Source: Callaeas wilsoni (Eukaryota; Chordata; Aves; Passeriformes; Callaeidae). Taken from it: a stretch of DNA of 64,000 nucleotides. The DNA lies in the NCBI GenBank assembly GCA_013398955.1, contig VWPU01012740.1, positions 212,501-276,500 of the forward strand, given 5' to 3'. Both the position numbers and the translations under genes were made by a program. The notes under the pieces were generated by a model. The model was not told where the DNA came from. It saw nothing but the letters and a program-made list of their open reading frames with translations, and did no database searches. Every line of letters begins with the position of its first letter. Within the stretch, counting starts at the first letter, position 1. Shown here piece after piece: positions 26,781 through 40,100 of the stretch.

Positions 26781-27572
26781 TTTTTCAGAGGCTTTTAATT
26801 ACTTTTGAGTTTAAGCCATTCTGGCAGAATTTTGAAGGAACTCCAGTGGCAGCCTCTTCTGAATGAAGCTGTTCTAGCAACATTTGGAAAATGAGCCGCT
26901 CTGGTGGCTGAAGGAAAATGTTTCAGCCGTTCTTCACGCCTGGTAGTCTGGAGGGAGGTTAAAGGAAACAGCTTCTGTCGACTGCTGCAGGCACTTAGTT
27001 ACTGTGTTCCTTTTCTGCATAGGGGGAGGAGCTGTGAAAATTGTGGTCAAATTAACAGATTATATCAAATAAAAGAGAGAAAAACATCTGAAAAGCCAAG
27101 AATGTCTTGAAGGGTTATCATGATGTCATCAACCTGATTTTGGGTATAGAAAAGCCATTGTTTTGCCTGGGAGCGTAGACTTCATGTAACTGGTAAAGCA
27201 GAAATGTCATCATTTATCACTTATCAAGAATAAATTATAAATGATCACCAGTTAATCAGCATTTAAAACATTACTTTAGTTTCAGTGCCAAAATCCAGTA
27301 TCAGAAGAGCTTCGCCCCTCATACACATACACACCAGAATGCCTGTATCACAATAGTAAGTTAACTCAGGTGTAAAGCTTTGTTCTCTAAACAGCTGAAG
27401 CTTCGTGTCATTGTTTATGTGCACAAAACACACATATTTCTCCATATGTTGGCACCATATTGGTGTTATCACCATAGCATTCCCTCCTCTTCACATGATC
27501 TTTTGTTATAACATTTGTTTTCATGAGGCAAATAAAATATAGTAAATGTAAACCAATTATTTAATCAAATTA

Positions 27573-27587
27573 CTTTGATCGTGGGAA
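27573..27587 (+). promoter_or_regulatory. Abutting TCF/LEF and RBPJ consensus sites
   Basis: CTTTGATC (27573-27580) is the reverse complement of the TCF/LEF core GATCAAAG. It is followed with no gap by GTGGGAA (27581-27587), the canonical RBPJ (CSL) site. CAATTAG at 27592 adds a homeodomain-type core. Binding is not shown by sequence alone. Confidence 0.35.
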
Positions 27588-29519
27588 ACTGACAATTAGT
27601 GTTACAGCTTCTCAGCGGTGAAATCCACACAATAGAGCAGACTGTGATATTCTGTACTGCAGTGTAAGTCAATGTAGTGCATTTATTTTGTGTAGCAAGC
27701 TGTGAGAGAGGAGGAGAGAAGTGCGGGAGACAGCAAAGTCCGTCTTGATGAACTGTTATTCTGTATCTGTGCTGCGTGTTGTGCGTTGTTTAGTTTTTCT
27801 GGGTTTGCTTGTTAATATATTGGGACAGCTCTTCACAGCAACCTTGATGACTTGTGTCAACACTTGAAGCATATACACGTGGGTATGAGATGATCAGCTA
27901 ATTAATCAAGGAGTTAGAGATTTGCCAAACTATCATTTGTAATTTTGAATTCTAGTAAATACTGATGACAGGTTAGTTTGGTTACCTATAACCATTATCC
28001 ACTTTAACAATCCTATCTTTTGCACATGAATTGGAGGAGAAGTATTAAACTTGTATGCAGTGGTATACCCACAGGATCTGGGTTTATTCTCAAACCTTGA
28101 ATGCATCAGCCCTTCCATGAAATAGCTGTTAGTTAGGAGAGCATTCTGGGCATTGTCATGCAAATGAGGCCACCAAACATACCACTTTGCTTCAAAATTG
28201 CTCTGTAGTGACAAGTAGCTTTTAAAACTGGAGTAGGGTTTTCTGAGCTAAGTGGGCAACCCTATCTATCCTCTGAGATCCACTTTCTAAAATAAGTACC
28301 CATACACTAAGTCCTAATTCCACATCTGAGGGCTCAGATTGGCACTTACTACATATCCATACATCTCTGTCACATTTTAACCAGGCCAATGTCATTCTAA
28401 TGCAGATTAAGGTGGTCCTTTATCCTTGAGTATTGTCCTTCTCCCACAGTCATACAATTAAAACACCACCAGAAGCTGAGGTTGATCTGGTATTCAGCAA
28501 CTCTTAAAGCCAAGGTCTCATGATACATCGCTTCAACCAGTACAAATTTTGATTATTGCTACAGCATCTTCTCAGCAGCCTTCAAGAATTTAGCTAGTAG
28601 GTCACAAGGGAAAAACAAGTCCTCACCTGCCTCACAGTTCACAGAAAATACCTGTAATCAGAAACTATTTCAGTCTAGTTTTGGGACCAACTTCAGAAAT
28701 GATAAGAAAATGTGACATACATTTTTCTTTTTCTGTGTAACAAAATCAGCCCATCTCAAATGGTACTTTCGGCTGTGCTCAGGAAAAGGGTTGTGGAAAG
28801 AGCAATAGAGTTAAACATAGTGACTCGGGATTAGGTAGCTTTTAACCAGCATCCTAATGCCTACTAGAAGCCAGAATGGATTTCAGAGCGCTAGCATTAA
28901 ATGATAAAGAATGAGCAGAATCCAGATTTTTATCTTTGCTTTAATCTAGAATTGTATTAATTGCATTGTGACTCAGTAGGAATTTTGTCCATGTCCTGAA
29001 TGTGGACACAAATCTACTCTTGCTCTCTGACCAGTGTTGTTCCATGTGCTGTGCGCTGGAGGTAACAAAGCCATAGATTTATAGAAGGTAGTGGAGACAG
29101 TGGGTACGGGATAGCTGCAATGCTGGACCCGTCAGGCTTCTCAAATCCCTCATGGCCCAGTGTTAGTGGCATTGTCAGTGTGGTGCTGCATGATGCCTCA
29201 GAAATGGCTAATGGTTTCTTTAAGTACAGGTTTGGGTATCGAATTCAAGGCATTCACATTTGAAAATGTAGATCTGAAGGACTTCACAGCTTGTTAGACC
29301 TTCTCAGTCGTGTATGTCTGTCCTCAGAAACAGGAGCTTTCTTGGGATGACTGGTTAAAGTTATGGAGAGAGTTGCTTTCAAAGTTGGATTTTCTGGTGT
29401 TTGCAGCACTTTTAGATGGTACCTCAACTCTAAGAACCAAACTACCGTCAAACCATCCCAACATATAATTCTTTAAATATTCGGGTTCAAATAGTTAATG
29501 TTGGTGTCGATGGATTCAT

Positions 29520-29540
29520 AAAAAAAAAAAAAGAAAAAAA
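29520..29540. repeat. A-rich tract
   Basis: A run of 20 A with one G, with a TTG-rich run about 35 bases later. No transposon body recognised upstream. Confidence 0.85.
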
Positions 29541-32500
29541 GGATGTTGAGAAAGAGCTATTGCAGTTGCTTTTCCTTTTTTTGTTGTTGTTCTGTGTTAG
29601 CTACATTATCTCCCAACCTCTTCTTGAGCAGTTATTTAAGTAAAACTTGGTGTTACATTTCCTTTTATTACAAATGCTATTTATACACAAATTGGAGCAG
29701 ATCATGATGCAGCAAAGAACTTTTTATACTGCATAGATTGTGCAGCAAAATAGTGCTTTATCAGCATTACATGCCTCAGTGAGGAATGTTTTGCTGTCTC
29801 AAATCTCGTCATTATGAGAAGAATTTATTATCTAGATACAAAGATTTTACTGGAAACTATTGAGCTAGGCTGTTGTCATCTAACTGAAAATGAAAACATG
29901 TTCATGATAATTAGACAAGGGGGATTAATGAAAAACCCACACTATATATACTGTTTACATACAACCTCAGAGATCTACTTTATCAGTTAGAACATGGTCG
30001 CATTCATTTTTGCTTCCTTGCCATGGGACAGTCTCAGAAATTATGGGCAGTCCTTTGCCCTTCTGCACTTAAACTCCTTGTGTACAAACATGATGCAAAG
30101 TGAAGGTGGTTGAGGTTTCATAGAAATGAAGCATATGGTGTGACAGGCCCATCTGTGCCAGCTTTCTGAAACAAAAGTGCCCAGTATGATCATCCTTGCC
30201 TTTTGTTCCACACGATGCTGCTCAGGCCGCGGGTTTGTGAACGCTGCCGGTAGAGTCTGCAAACCTCGATTTATCTGACTGCTTCCTCTCCTCTGCTCTC
30301 GGTTCTCAGTTGCACTGCAAGCTTCCCTGCCCCCCCGATTTCCTCCCTTTACCCAGCCCTTTTCCCCAGACAAATCTGAGGTAGAACCTCCTAGCAATTT
30401 TCCAAGGTTCTGGGCTCAAAGACTAAACTAATTTATTTTTGAATTGCAGATCAAACATAAACTGCAAAGAAGCATTTAATCAGTTAGGAGAAGCAAGGGT
30501 ATGGCTTGTTTAAGTCCCAGAATCCATAAACCTGTAATGATTTTATTATATTGGTGTCAGTTTTCATTATTTTCATAAATGGGTGTTCCCTGCTTAATGC
30601 ACAATATTTGCATCTGATGAACCAACGAGTTTAAACATGGTTTGTTTTAATGCTTTGTGAATTTGCATTCAAATTCATCAGAAGTAATTCTATTTGAAAT
30701 CACACAGGGCTAAACACAGTGGTTGTAAATCCATTTGAATTGAGATGCCAGAATCAGCCCATTAATCTACAAATCTGCAATATAATTTTTGTATGGTTGG
30801 TGGGCTTCTGTTCTGTTTTTTCATGATGAGGCAGTGGGGATACCAAGTGCATGTGTGGGAGGGGAAGTGTTTGAGGAGGTTGTGATATATTGACCAAGTG
30901 GGAGTATATTTTTGTTATGGAAACCAGCCTGTGAAAGGAACATATGAAAGGCCAGAGACCATGTTTTGAGGATGTCTGTCACTGCCACTTGAGATAGTTG
31001 CACAGGGAGAAAGCAAGTCACTCAAATAAGCAGATTCCCTAATACTTAGGATGATAGAGATTGGCATCAGCACCTTCCATTCGGTCTTCAGAATGTCAGA
31101 GTTCACCCAGAGCTTGAAGTAGTGCTATAGCCTGCATTTAGTATTTTAAGTCCTCTTGCTAAACCCTCTGTTACCTTGGATTTTTCTGTGGTCTGTTGTT
31201 AAAGAGGGAATGAATAAATGCAGCAAGATTCACCTCCAACAGAAACAGCTGAGGGGGCTGTCCTATAGCAAACAGTGCTTCATTTGTTGAAATCTGTATT
31301 TCTTTCAGAGAAATTGTTTTAATTTCTGTGTTCTTAAATAGACTGAATTGTCTGAAATTAAGATGTTTGTTTAAGCTAATAGTTACCAGATTTGAAGATG
31401 AATATATCATTGTCTGAGAGTGCAAAAGAATGTATGTATGAGAGGGATTACTCTCTAAGAAGAAAGATTTATCAACAACATTTTCCACACTACACATACT
31501 TCTTAAATGTAATAATGAAGTTTTTGAAAAAACTATTTAAAGAAAGTAAATAATACATGTAAAAAATACAAAAATGCATAGTTATCCATAATATACGGTA
31601 GCCTTTTAAAGGGAATGTATTCATTCATTTGTTTGAATAGGTGACAATTCAAAATGGAATTCAGCTGATACTTTTGAAAATGTTCATGTAATTATTTTGC
31701 TTGGTTATAATCAGGCTGAATTCAGTCTGAGAGAGATGTATTTGGCTGAGGGCAAAAGTGATTTTTAGCTAAGTTTGTATCTGCCTTCCTCTGGGAACCA
31801 GCAGTCCTGGTTTGGCCCTTGTGAAGCTGAAATTCTAGAATCTATGTCCCTGTTTTGAATGGCTTGGACTGGAGCTAACAGGGTCCAACTTGGAAAAACA
31901 TTTAAGCCCATGCTTAGCATTAGCTGTATGCTTAATTCCCAAAAGTCTAACTACAGACCCCTTCTTCTGCACTTGCAAGAATTGCAATGAGCAGGAAGTC
32001 TGCCATCTGACATCTGTGAAATGAGCTGGTAGACTTGAGTCTTTTTCATAATGAACCAGTTTCCATCTCATAAAATACTGTAATTGCAGATGGTATCAGT
32101 GGACACCTATGACAATCTCAGCAGAGATTGCAGCCCGGCATTCCTCATTATAGGATACATGGACACTGAACTCCTCTCTGCTCATGAACGTGGGGTTGAG
32201 TCATTGACAGGGCATTATCAGGAAAATTGCAATGATGTGACTAGAGCTTCATGGTGGGTAAAAGGAGTACCTCAACTCTTGGAGTTGACAATAGGTTCTC
32301 CTAAGAAATGATAATGCAGTGATTAAGCCATAAAACTGAGACTCAGCACACCTGGGAATTCTTGTGTGACCCTGGCAACACACTTCTTGTTGTTTTTCAG
32401 TTCTCTGCCTGAAAAGTTAGTATAATGCTTTTTTCATTTTTGTGGTGTTATTTAGTGATAAATGTGTTACCAATTGTGAGCAATTCACAAGACACAGTTT

Positions 32501-33275
32501 TAGATAGATGCCATTAGATTTTAAGTCTGTTCTGTTCAGTTTGCATTTGCATGTTCTTGTGCCTCGCACTGGTGGAAAGCAGGCCAATTTTATTTTGCTT
32601 CCTAATTCTGCATTGAGGAAATCAGCTTTATGCAAAGAGACCTAAAAATCTTTCATTAAATTCACTCTATTGTGAAAGAGGCTCTAGAAAAAATAATGTG
32701 AAAGAAGAAAAACATTAATTTTGGACTTCTTTTAGCTTGTTCTTTTAGACACTGTTATAACTTGTTCTGTCTGTGTACATTTTCATATGTGCATTTTCTT
32801 TTTATAAAGAAAATAATATCATTCAAATATCTTTAGAGTCTCTTTATTTCAGTAGAAGCACTTGAATAATGTTTTAAGGGTACTTGGAGACACAGTGAAA
32901 GAAATGGTGAACCTCAGTGGGTTTTGGAGCACTGAGACGTATCCCAAAAGTTATAGCTACAGAATCTGTAAGCCGTACCTGTGACTTGCAGCAGCTGTTT
33001 CAACCTGTGATGCCATGGGCTGCTCAGAAGTTCTGCAATCTGCACATATTTGAAATAAAAAAACCACAACGAGTCCTGGCGATTTGTCTGTTCCATGCCA
33101 GAAGTTAGAAAACTGTGAGTTCACTAAACTACAGCAGCTGGAAAAAGAGTAAGAAACATTTTTTAAAAAAGGTAGCTGAAATAGGATCCTGTTAACAAAA
33201 GTGTCAGAAGGAGCTGTTAGTTTCTTAGTGGTTTTGAAAATCAGATCTTCCTGGTATCTCACTCCAGGCTTCTGG

Positions 33276-33325
33276 GGTTGGTTTTTTTGGTTTGGTTTGT
33301 TTTTGGGTTTTTTTTGTGGGGATGT
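33276..33325. repeat. G/T-only low-complexity tract
   Basis: About 50 bases of T runs separated by GG and GGG with almost no A or C. Probably a decayed simple repeat. Confidence 0.7.
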
Positions 33326-36300
33326 TATCTGGTCTCCATTTTGTCACATATCCCAAGCTTTACTGCTTTCATAGAAACAATCTCAAATTCCTCTGGAATT
33401 TTGTCTACTGTAACAAAAGAATGTGAACTAAGTTCCAGCAGTAGTAAAAGTGCTTGACTCCATTTATGCTACCACTAAGGATGCTGTACGAGGTCCTAGG
33501 TAGCAGCAGAATGATGGCATTCACTGCAGTGTGCATCATGCTACAGACAAGTGAACCATGGTGTTTTCAAACCACTTGGCATCATTTAGTTAACATGTTT
33601 TTAGGCATTTCTTGCCTTCAGTTGGAGACAGACATAGATAATAAATCTTTGAACAAGTGCTATCAGAATTAAGAGCTAAGTGTCATTTTAAAATATTCTA
33701 GAAAAATATGATCATTATTTAATTTTAAAACATTCCCTCTTTTCCTAGTCTAAATTGGGTCTCAGGAAATAAAAAAATTAGAAAAGCTAATGAAATCACC
33801 TGCCAGAGTGGCAGGGGTTGTTTACTAGTCCATGTTTGACTAGGGTTCATGCTCCATATGACTGACAGTCATCGCAAGTTCTTTGGGGTTTAAAACTTAA
33901 GGCGCCACAGTCTTGAGTGAACTTTAGTTCAGAATGTAGATATTTACAAAAGTTATCTAGGTAGTTCCTGCAGAATCCCATGCTCCTTTTCACTGAACTG
34001 TTCTGGAATAGGATGGATTTGCAGTATAAATGGTGATGAGTTGGGCTAAGTCATACTCTTAACTACTGGATAGTCTATTTATTCCATCTGGGAGCTTCAT
34101 CACTCTGGCACCTGAAAGTGGATGAGATAGTTGAATTGACTTCCCATTTCTCACCATGTCTAACCATCTTCCTGCAGTATGATGTGAGCATTCTCGTCTT
34201 TCATCAAAATCAGATTATGCATATCTAACAGGGACAAAAACTTTCCTCCCTGTCCAGCATTTGCTGATTATGTAGCCAGAATATCTGCACTTAAACCTTC
34301 ACTATTTCCATTCAAGTCAGACTTCTAATAGTTCTTGTTTCACTATTCTGAATATTCTTTAGTCAAGATCTCTCTCCTGGAAAGGTCAAGACATAATTTA
34401 GTTGTATCTGTACCAGAACAATGTGCAGCAGACGTGCCTTTGAATGTGCAATTAAAAATTGCTTTGGCCTGTTTTCTTTTCCTGTTTTACATTTCATAAA
34501 CTCACATGTAATTTGATGAGCACTGTCATTCTTTAAATTTCTTTGGCATTACAGTTCTCAAGGGACTTCTCTCTCATTGAATATCACTTTTGCATATTTA
34601 CTTTCTCCACAAGTTCTAGTATGCAGTAGCCAAGGCACTCAGACCATCTTGCAGTTCCTGCATCGACAGTGCTCAGTGACGGCCTGGAAAGCAGCAGCTT
34701 TGGTATCTTCTGTCTTGTTTTATCTATGTCCTGCCTTGTGCTTTCTAACATTGGACGAGGGAGACAATTCGTTTAAGTGCTACTCTATCAATAGCACTGA
34801 AAATATATTTCTGTCAACAGAATGGTCAATTACATGAACAGCTCTTCCTTTGAAGATATGCTAGATACATGCTGCTTCCATCCTTCACCAGAGATGAATA
34901 ATGAAAAGAAGACTTTGTCATGAACTTGACCCTTGAAAGTGGTATAAAAGAGTTACCCATCTCTCCAGCCTCTATTTCCCATCCAACCTCCCAGAACCAG
35001 CAAGTACCCCTGCTTCATGCTTCCTAAGTAATACCAGCATTACTGCTAGGCCTGTGACACTCTGAGGTGAAAAATCAGCATGTTTTCTGACACTCACCAT
35101 TTTGGGCATGGTAAGCTTTGATGCTGTCAAGTGCCTCAGGAGGAGTGAGGGTCAGCAAAGGGGAAGGCCTGTGCATTGAAACTGTCCCACCTACAACCAG
35201 CCCTATCCTTCCTCCTCATATGTTGTCATTTCCCTTGCACTGAGACTGACTTTTGGGATGGGAAATCTGATGTCAGGAGTTTGGGAACTGCCTTCACAAT
35301 TAATTCACCTTCATCTTGAGCCAGGTACCACTATGGAGACAGCTGTACTCGTGGCTGATCCTGCGTTCTGGTTACACATACAAGGCTGAAGCGTCTAATC
35401 ATGTTGGGGTTTTTTTCAAAACACCGCTTGGCATGACCTACAGCTTTCAGACTAAATTATTGTAGTGCTCCTTTCCAGCTGTAGATCTATTGTGAAAATA
35501 CATAAATATTATTTGCCACTGGCATTGCACTTGATGCTGTAAAAGCAAAGAAACAGATCTTTCTCCACTGAAAACCTGTAAAGTGAAAACGATAAAACCC
35601 CCTTCCCTAGTTTTCTTCTGAAACTGATTGTAATGCTCTCTTCCTCTCACTGTGCCAGCCTCTACAGCTTAACTAAATGTGTGTCACTCCTCCAGTTTTC
35701 TTTCCTATATTCCCAAACAGGTGAGAGACTAAAAGGAAAACATCAACTGTATGTCAGTGCCTAGATAAAAAGCTGCAAAATTAAATTATGAAGCTTGCCC
35801 TTTTTAGCAAAATCTCATATTGGGCCAGTATAGTTCTTTCCTCATGGCAGTTTATTGCTTCTAATCATGTGAATCAGGGGTCATTCCAGTATGCTTTTGA
35901 TGAAGTCCACAAGAGAGTACACTCATCTCCTCCAGTGCTTTGGACATTGAAACAGAATATTTTTTTCCAGCTAAGATAATGCATTAATTTCTTCACTTAG
36001 TAGATGACCATTAGCTTTTGATATAAGCCATCCCATAGACTCCTGACACTTTGCATGCTGAGCAGTCTTGTCCTTGAAGTTACTGTAGTGCACAATGATC
36101 AGAACTTATCGCTGATGTTTTGTTAGCATTTACCAGCAGTGTCTTGGCAGAGGGTGACCTCCAGTACTATCTCTAAACATTTTCAATTTACGGACTCAAG
36201 AATTTTTGCTGCCTTTGCCTCTCATTCTTTTGAGGAGGTCAGCCCTTTATGAACTTGCCACAAGAAAGAAGTTCAAAATACCCTATACACTTAAACAGCT

Positions 36301-37040
36301 TAATAGGAATATACCCACAATGAACACACGACATACAATTCATTTTAATATTTATAGAAGAAATTCATGTTGTTTTAAGTGTACACAAGCAGCTGCTGTC
36401 ATTTGGCTATGAGCAGATGTTAGACCTCCGAAAGCTTCGCTGATAATTAAAATACTAACAGTTAGTGTTTTACCCCAGCTGCAGGTTCTGTTTACTGTAA
36501 ATTTGATTTTAATGGTGCCTCTGTGCAGTTATTGAATAGAGGTTTGTTTTCTACTATACATGCAAAAGTGTCTACAATGAAGACAAATGGTTATTTCCCA
36601 TAATTTACTCTGGAAAGATATGAATATAACTGTAACGTAGTTGAGTTTATAAATGAAATACAGATATGACTATCACATTTGAAATGGTAGTTTCTGCTGT
36701 CTTAACTAACAAAAAAGAACTAGGGAAACTTACTATTTGTAGTTATTTCCAAGCATTCCTCCTAAAAACTGCTGTGCTTTTTAAAAGGGTTGAGACGTGC
36801 ACTCAAGCAAAGAACAGGTGCTTCTTTTTACTGAAATGGTGCATAAATCAGAATAGATAAATACAGAGAATCATGATACTCATAGTTGATAGGTATGCCG
36901 AAGAATATAATTTCTGCTTGATCATCTAATAACATGATGTTTTATTTTAGGTATCCCTTACAAGTGTCTGTTCTCTTTAGTGCATATATGTACATCGAAC
37001 GTTAAGGAAGGCCAGCCATTTTCAGAATTGTTAATCCCAA

Positions 37041-37115
37041 GGGCCTGATTATGCAAACACAATGCATAATGCAAGCAACCGTGTTTAGTCCCTTTGAGAC
37101 TATTGAGGCTAACTA
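37041..37115 (+). repeat. Ancient amniote CR1/L3-like fragment
   Basis: GGGCCTGATTATGCAAACAC, in part, leads through an A/C-rich middle to TAGTCCCTTTGAGACTATTG. This follows the order of a widespread old sauropsid repeat (agggcctgattctgcaaa, then agtcccattgacttcaatgg). The reverse-complement version appears at 56237-56315, and the two copies support each other. Confidence 0.45.
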
Positions 37116-40100
37116 TGGCAGTAAGCAGTACACTTGATAAATAAATGTTTATAAAACCAGGATCTGAATGTATATATTCTTGAAAAACAAAAACTTTTGC
37201 TGAAATAACAATGACAAAAAGAGTTTTTACTTTTTTTGACAAAGCCGTTAGTGTCTGGGACTAGACCTATTTCAGAAATCCAGATCATTTTCCCTATGAG
37301 CAGAGCTTGGGGGGATTTTCCCCTGATTTTTCTCATATTAGTGTATTATTTTTTTGTATTATCTGTTCTGTCTGCCTAGGAGACAGAAATCTCTGGTTTG
37401 ACCAAGCCAGACCGGAACCCCTTGAAATCGGGATTCTGATTTAGAAGTGCTAAAAATGCACTTTCCATTTGCACTGCAGGGGATAAAACAGAAAGAGCGC
37501 ATCCGAGTATCATCAATGTCAGTTGTTCCCAAACTGAGGGCCAGAGTAGCCTTTGAAGCTGGACTGCCAAGAAATGTCCAGGCTGGCTATCCTCATCTCA
37601 AGCTGCTAAATTGCACTGGAAGAGATAGCTGAAATACTCCAGATACATTCCTGATGCTACTTGCCCGTGTAGGTAATTGCTGCATATGCCACAGGGAGGT
37701 TTTTGCTCACACATCAGAGTTGAAAAGAGCAGCCTGCATGGTGGCAAACAGGTAAAGAGAAAAAGTGGTTTGCAAGAAAACCAGTTACTCTGCAGGTTAG
37801 GCAGCTGTAAATTCTGCATGTTAACATTGTACATGTTTGCCACAGTCAGTGAGAGTTTTGGTATGTATATTTTTTATTCGCATACAGTCTGTAGCACTGG
37901 GCTCTATAGCGTTCATTTTTGACCTTGAGTGCAGGAAAAGAGAAACTGAATTTTTTCCTAGAGAAGGCCTTTTCCCAAAGGTTAATTAGACACTGAAGGG
38001 AAACTAAATTAAACCAAACCAAACAAACTGCCTAAACACCCTAACTGAATGGCTTGGCTATTTAATTTGGTGGTTGCTTTTTCTTTTGTGTCTTTTTGTG
38101 GTCATTGACATTGTTCTGTAAGATGTGGAAGGTAAAAATAGCAAGCAGGAAACTTCAGTCTGTTTTTGAAAAGAAAAAATATTACAAGAGTACTTTCTTT
38201 CACATTTTTATAAAGCTAAAGGACATCTGCTGCTTTTTAAGATACCTGAAATGTTAAAACTTCATCCTTTGTTCAAGCAGTTCTTATAAGACCTTGATGT
38301 TTCCAAACATGATAGAGTGGCTAAGGACAAAACTAGAAGCTAAGGCTGTTTTGAGTTTCAGCATTGAAACGTGACATTACTGTATTTTTAGGTATAAAAT
38401 GAACTATGAACATTATTTGGGACTTTTTTCGTTGTTGTGTTTGATTTTTTTTTCCCCAGTAATAATATATTGAGAGGGAAAAAATGAAGCCTTGCTGTAT
38501 TGGTATCTCTTGAGATTTATGTACTTTGCGTCAATGGTGGAATTTTTTTATGTCTCTTAGGGAGCTGGTAAAGTCCCCTATAGGTATACTTAATTGTATT
38601 GCTTTAAAAATATTTGCTGGCTTTGTGGACATAATAGTTGTAACAGGGCCATTTTGGGTTGCTGATTTATTTCACTTCTTGGTTTGACCCATCGTATTTT
38701 CTTTCCTTCAGCAGAAGACATGAATGAGCCTTCACAACCTCTTATTTAGTAGCGTAACTAGCTGGTTTAAAAAATGCTGGCCCATGCATTGCTTGCACAT
38801 AAAGTCTTGCAAATGATAAAGAACGGTTTTTACTATGGTCAAGAAACAGAGATCTAAAAAATGCATCTTATTATTATGGCCTCTGAAAATCGGGGAAATC
38901 CCAAAGTTATGACATTATGCCACAGTTCTTAGACTGTACTTAATTGAAGTAGAGGTCATTACAAAAATAATTGAAAGAAAACAGAGCAGAAACTTGTAGC
39001 TTGATCAAGGCATAAGTTATATAACTTTATGAATTTGAAAAGTGGACTTACTGTACCATTCAAAATCTTGTGCTGCCATGTAAACAATAACTTTTAAAAT
39101 AAGAAAATCAGTTGCTTGTTCAAATGATGTTAGACATAAGGCAATTTTTTTATATCTTTTAAATTCCTTACAGGTTGTATTTAATTGAAGGAAAATATGT
39201 TCCTTTGCATTCACATTACTGAATATTCATTGCATTTTAGCAGATACGAAATGTTTGTTTGTGTCAATAAATAATATACCTAATCACCAAAGTATGAAAA
39301 ATTAAGTCTTGCTGAATAGGGTACTATAAATCAGGCCTCCTAGAACTTTTACAGAAAAGGAAAAATAGCTGTTTTAAGCTAGCTGTGTAAATGCAGATCA
39401 TTTCCGTCGTCATAATAGATTATTTCATTTATAACTTACTGCTTTGTCCTAAAGGTGCTCCTTGTGAAGGATGTCCTCAGCCCAGCCTCACCACACACAG
39501 CCACGTGCTACAAGTTTTGGGGAAGGATTAGAATTCTAAAGAGGCTGCTGGCTGAGAGCAAAGTGGTGCTTTACATATAATATTAGCCCAGACTTTCCTC
39601 ACGCATTACGCGTTTCTTTCTGAGACAAGTCTCCTTAATGCCATCTTTATCTGCTACACGATGCATGAAATCTACTTTCTGTTTTAGAACTGCGGCTGAC
39701 CCCCGACCCTACGAGTGGCGCCACAATGTGACCTTTCTATTGTCATCAGCTTTCATTCTCCTGAAAATTCTATGAATTTTTATTACAAGTTTTTTTAAAC
39801 CAAGCTGAGGCTTCAACAAATTACTTGACACAGATGAGATGAAGTTGTTGAAGTAGTGTTAGATAAGTTTTACAGCCAGCATGTGTGCTGCTGAACAGTA
39901 CAAAGCCAGTGTCCTACAATGTCATACACCAGTAACTGCTGAGCCTACTATTGGATAAATACATCATTTTATGGAACATTGATTGTTCTATAAACCCAAT
40001 GGAGTATTATGCTCTATGATCAAACCATTTAGATTGTGTGTAGAGCACAGAAAATGCCATATTCAGGATGGTACTAAAAGTGCCATTTGTGTATTTTATG

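Larger units (their letters stand above)
23738..37040. other. AT-rich intronic DNA with scattered motif clusters
   Basis: No gene recognised. A GC-richer patch occurs at about 30190-30400. Motif clusters are listed separately (26708-26780, 27573-27587). The open frames are short and unrecognised. Confidence 0.55.
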
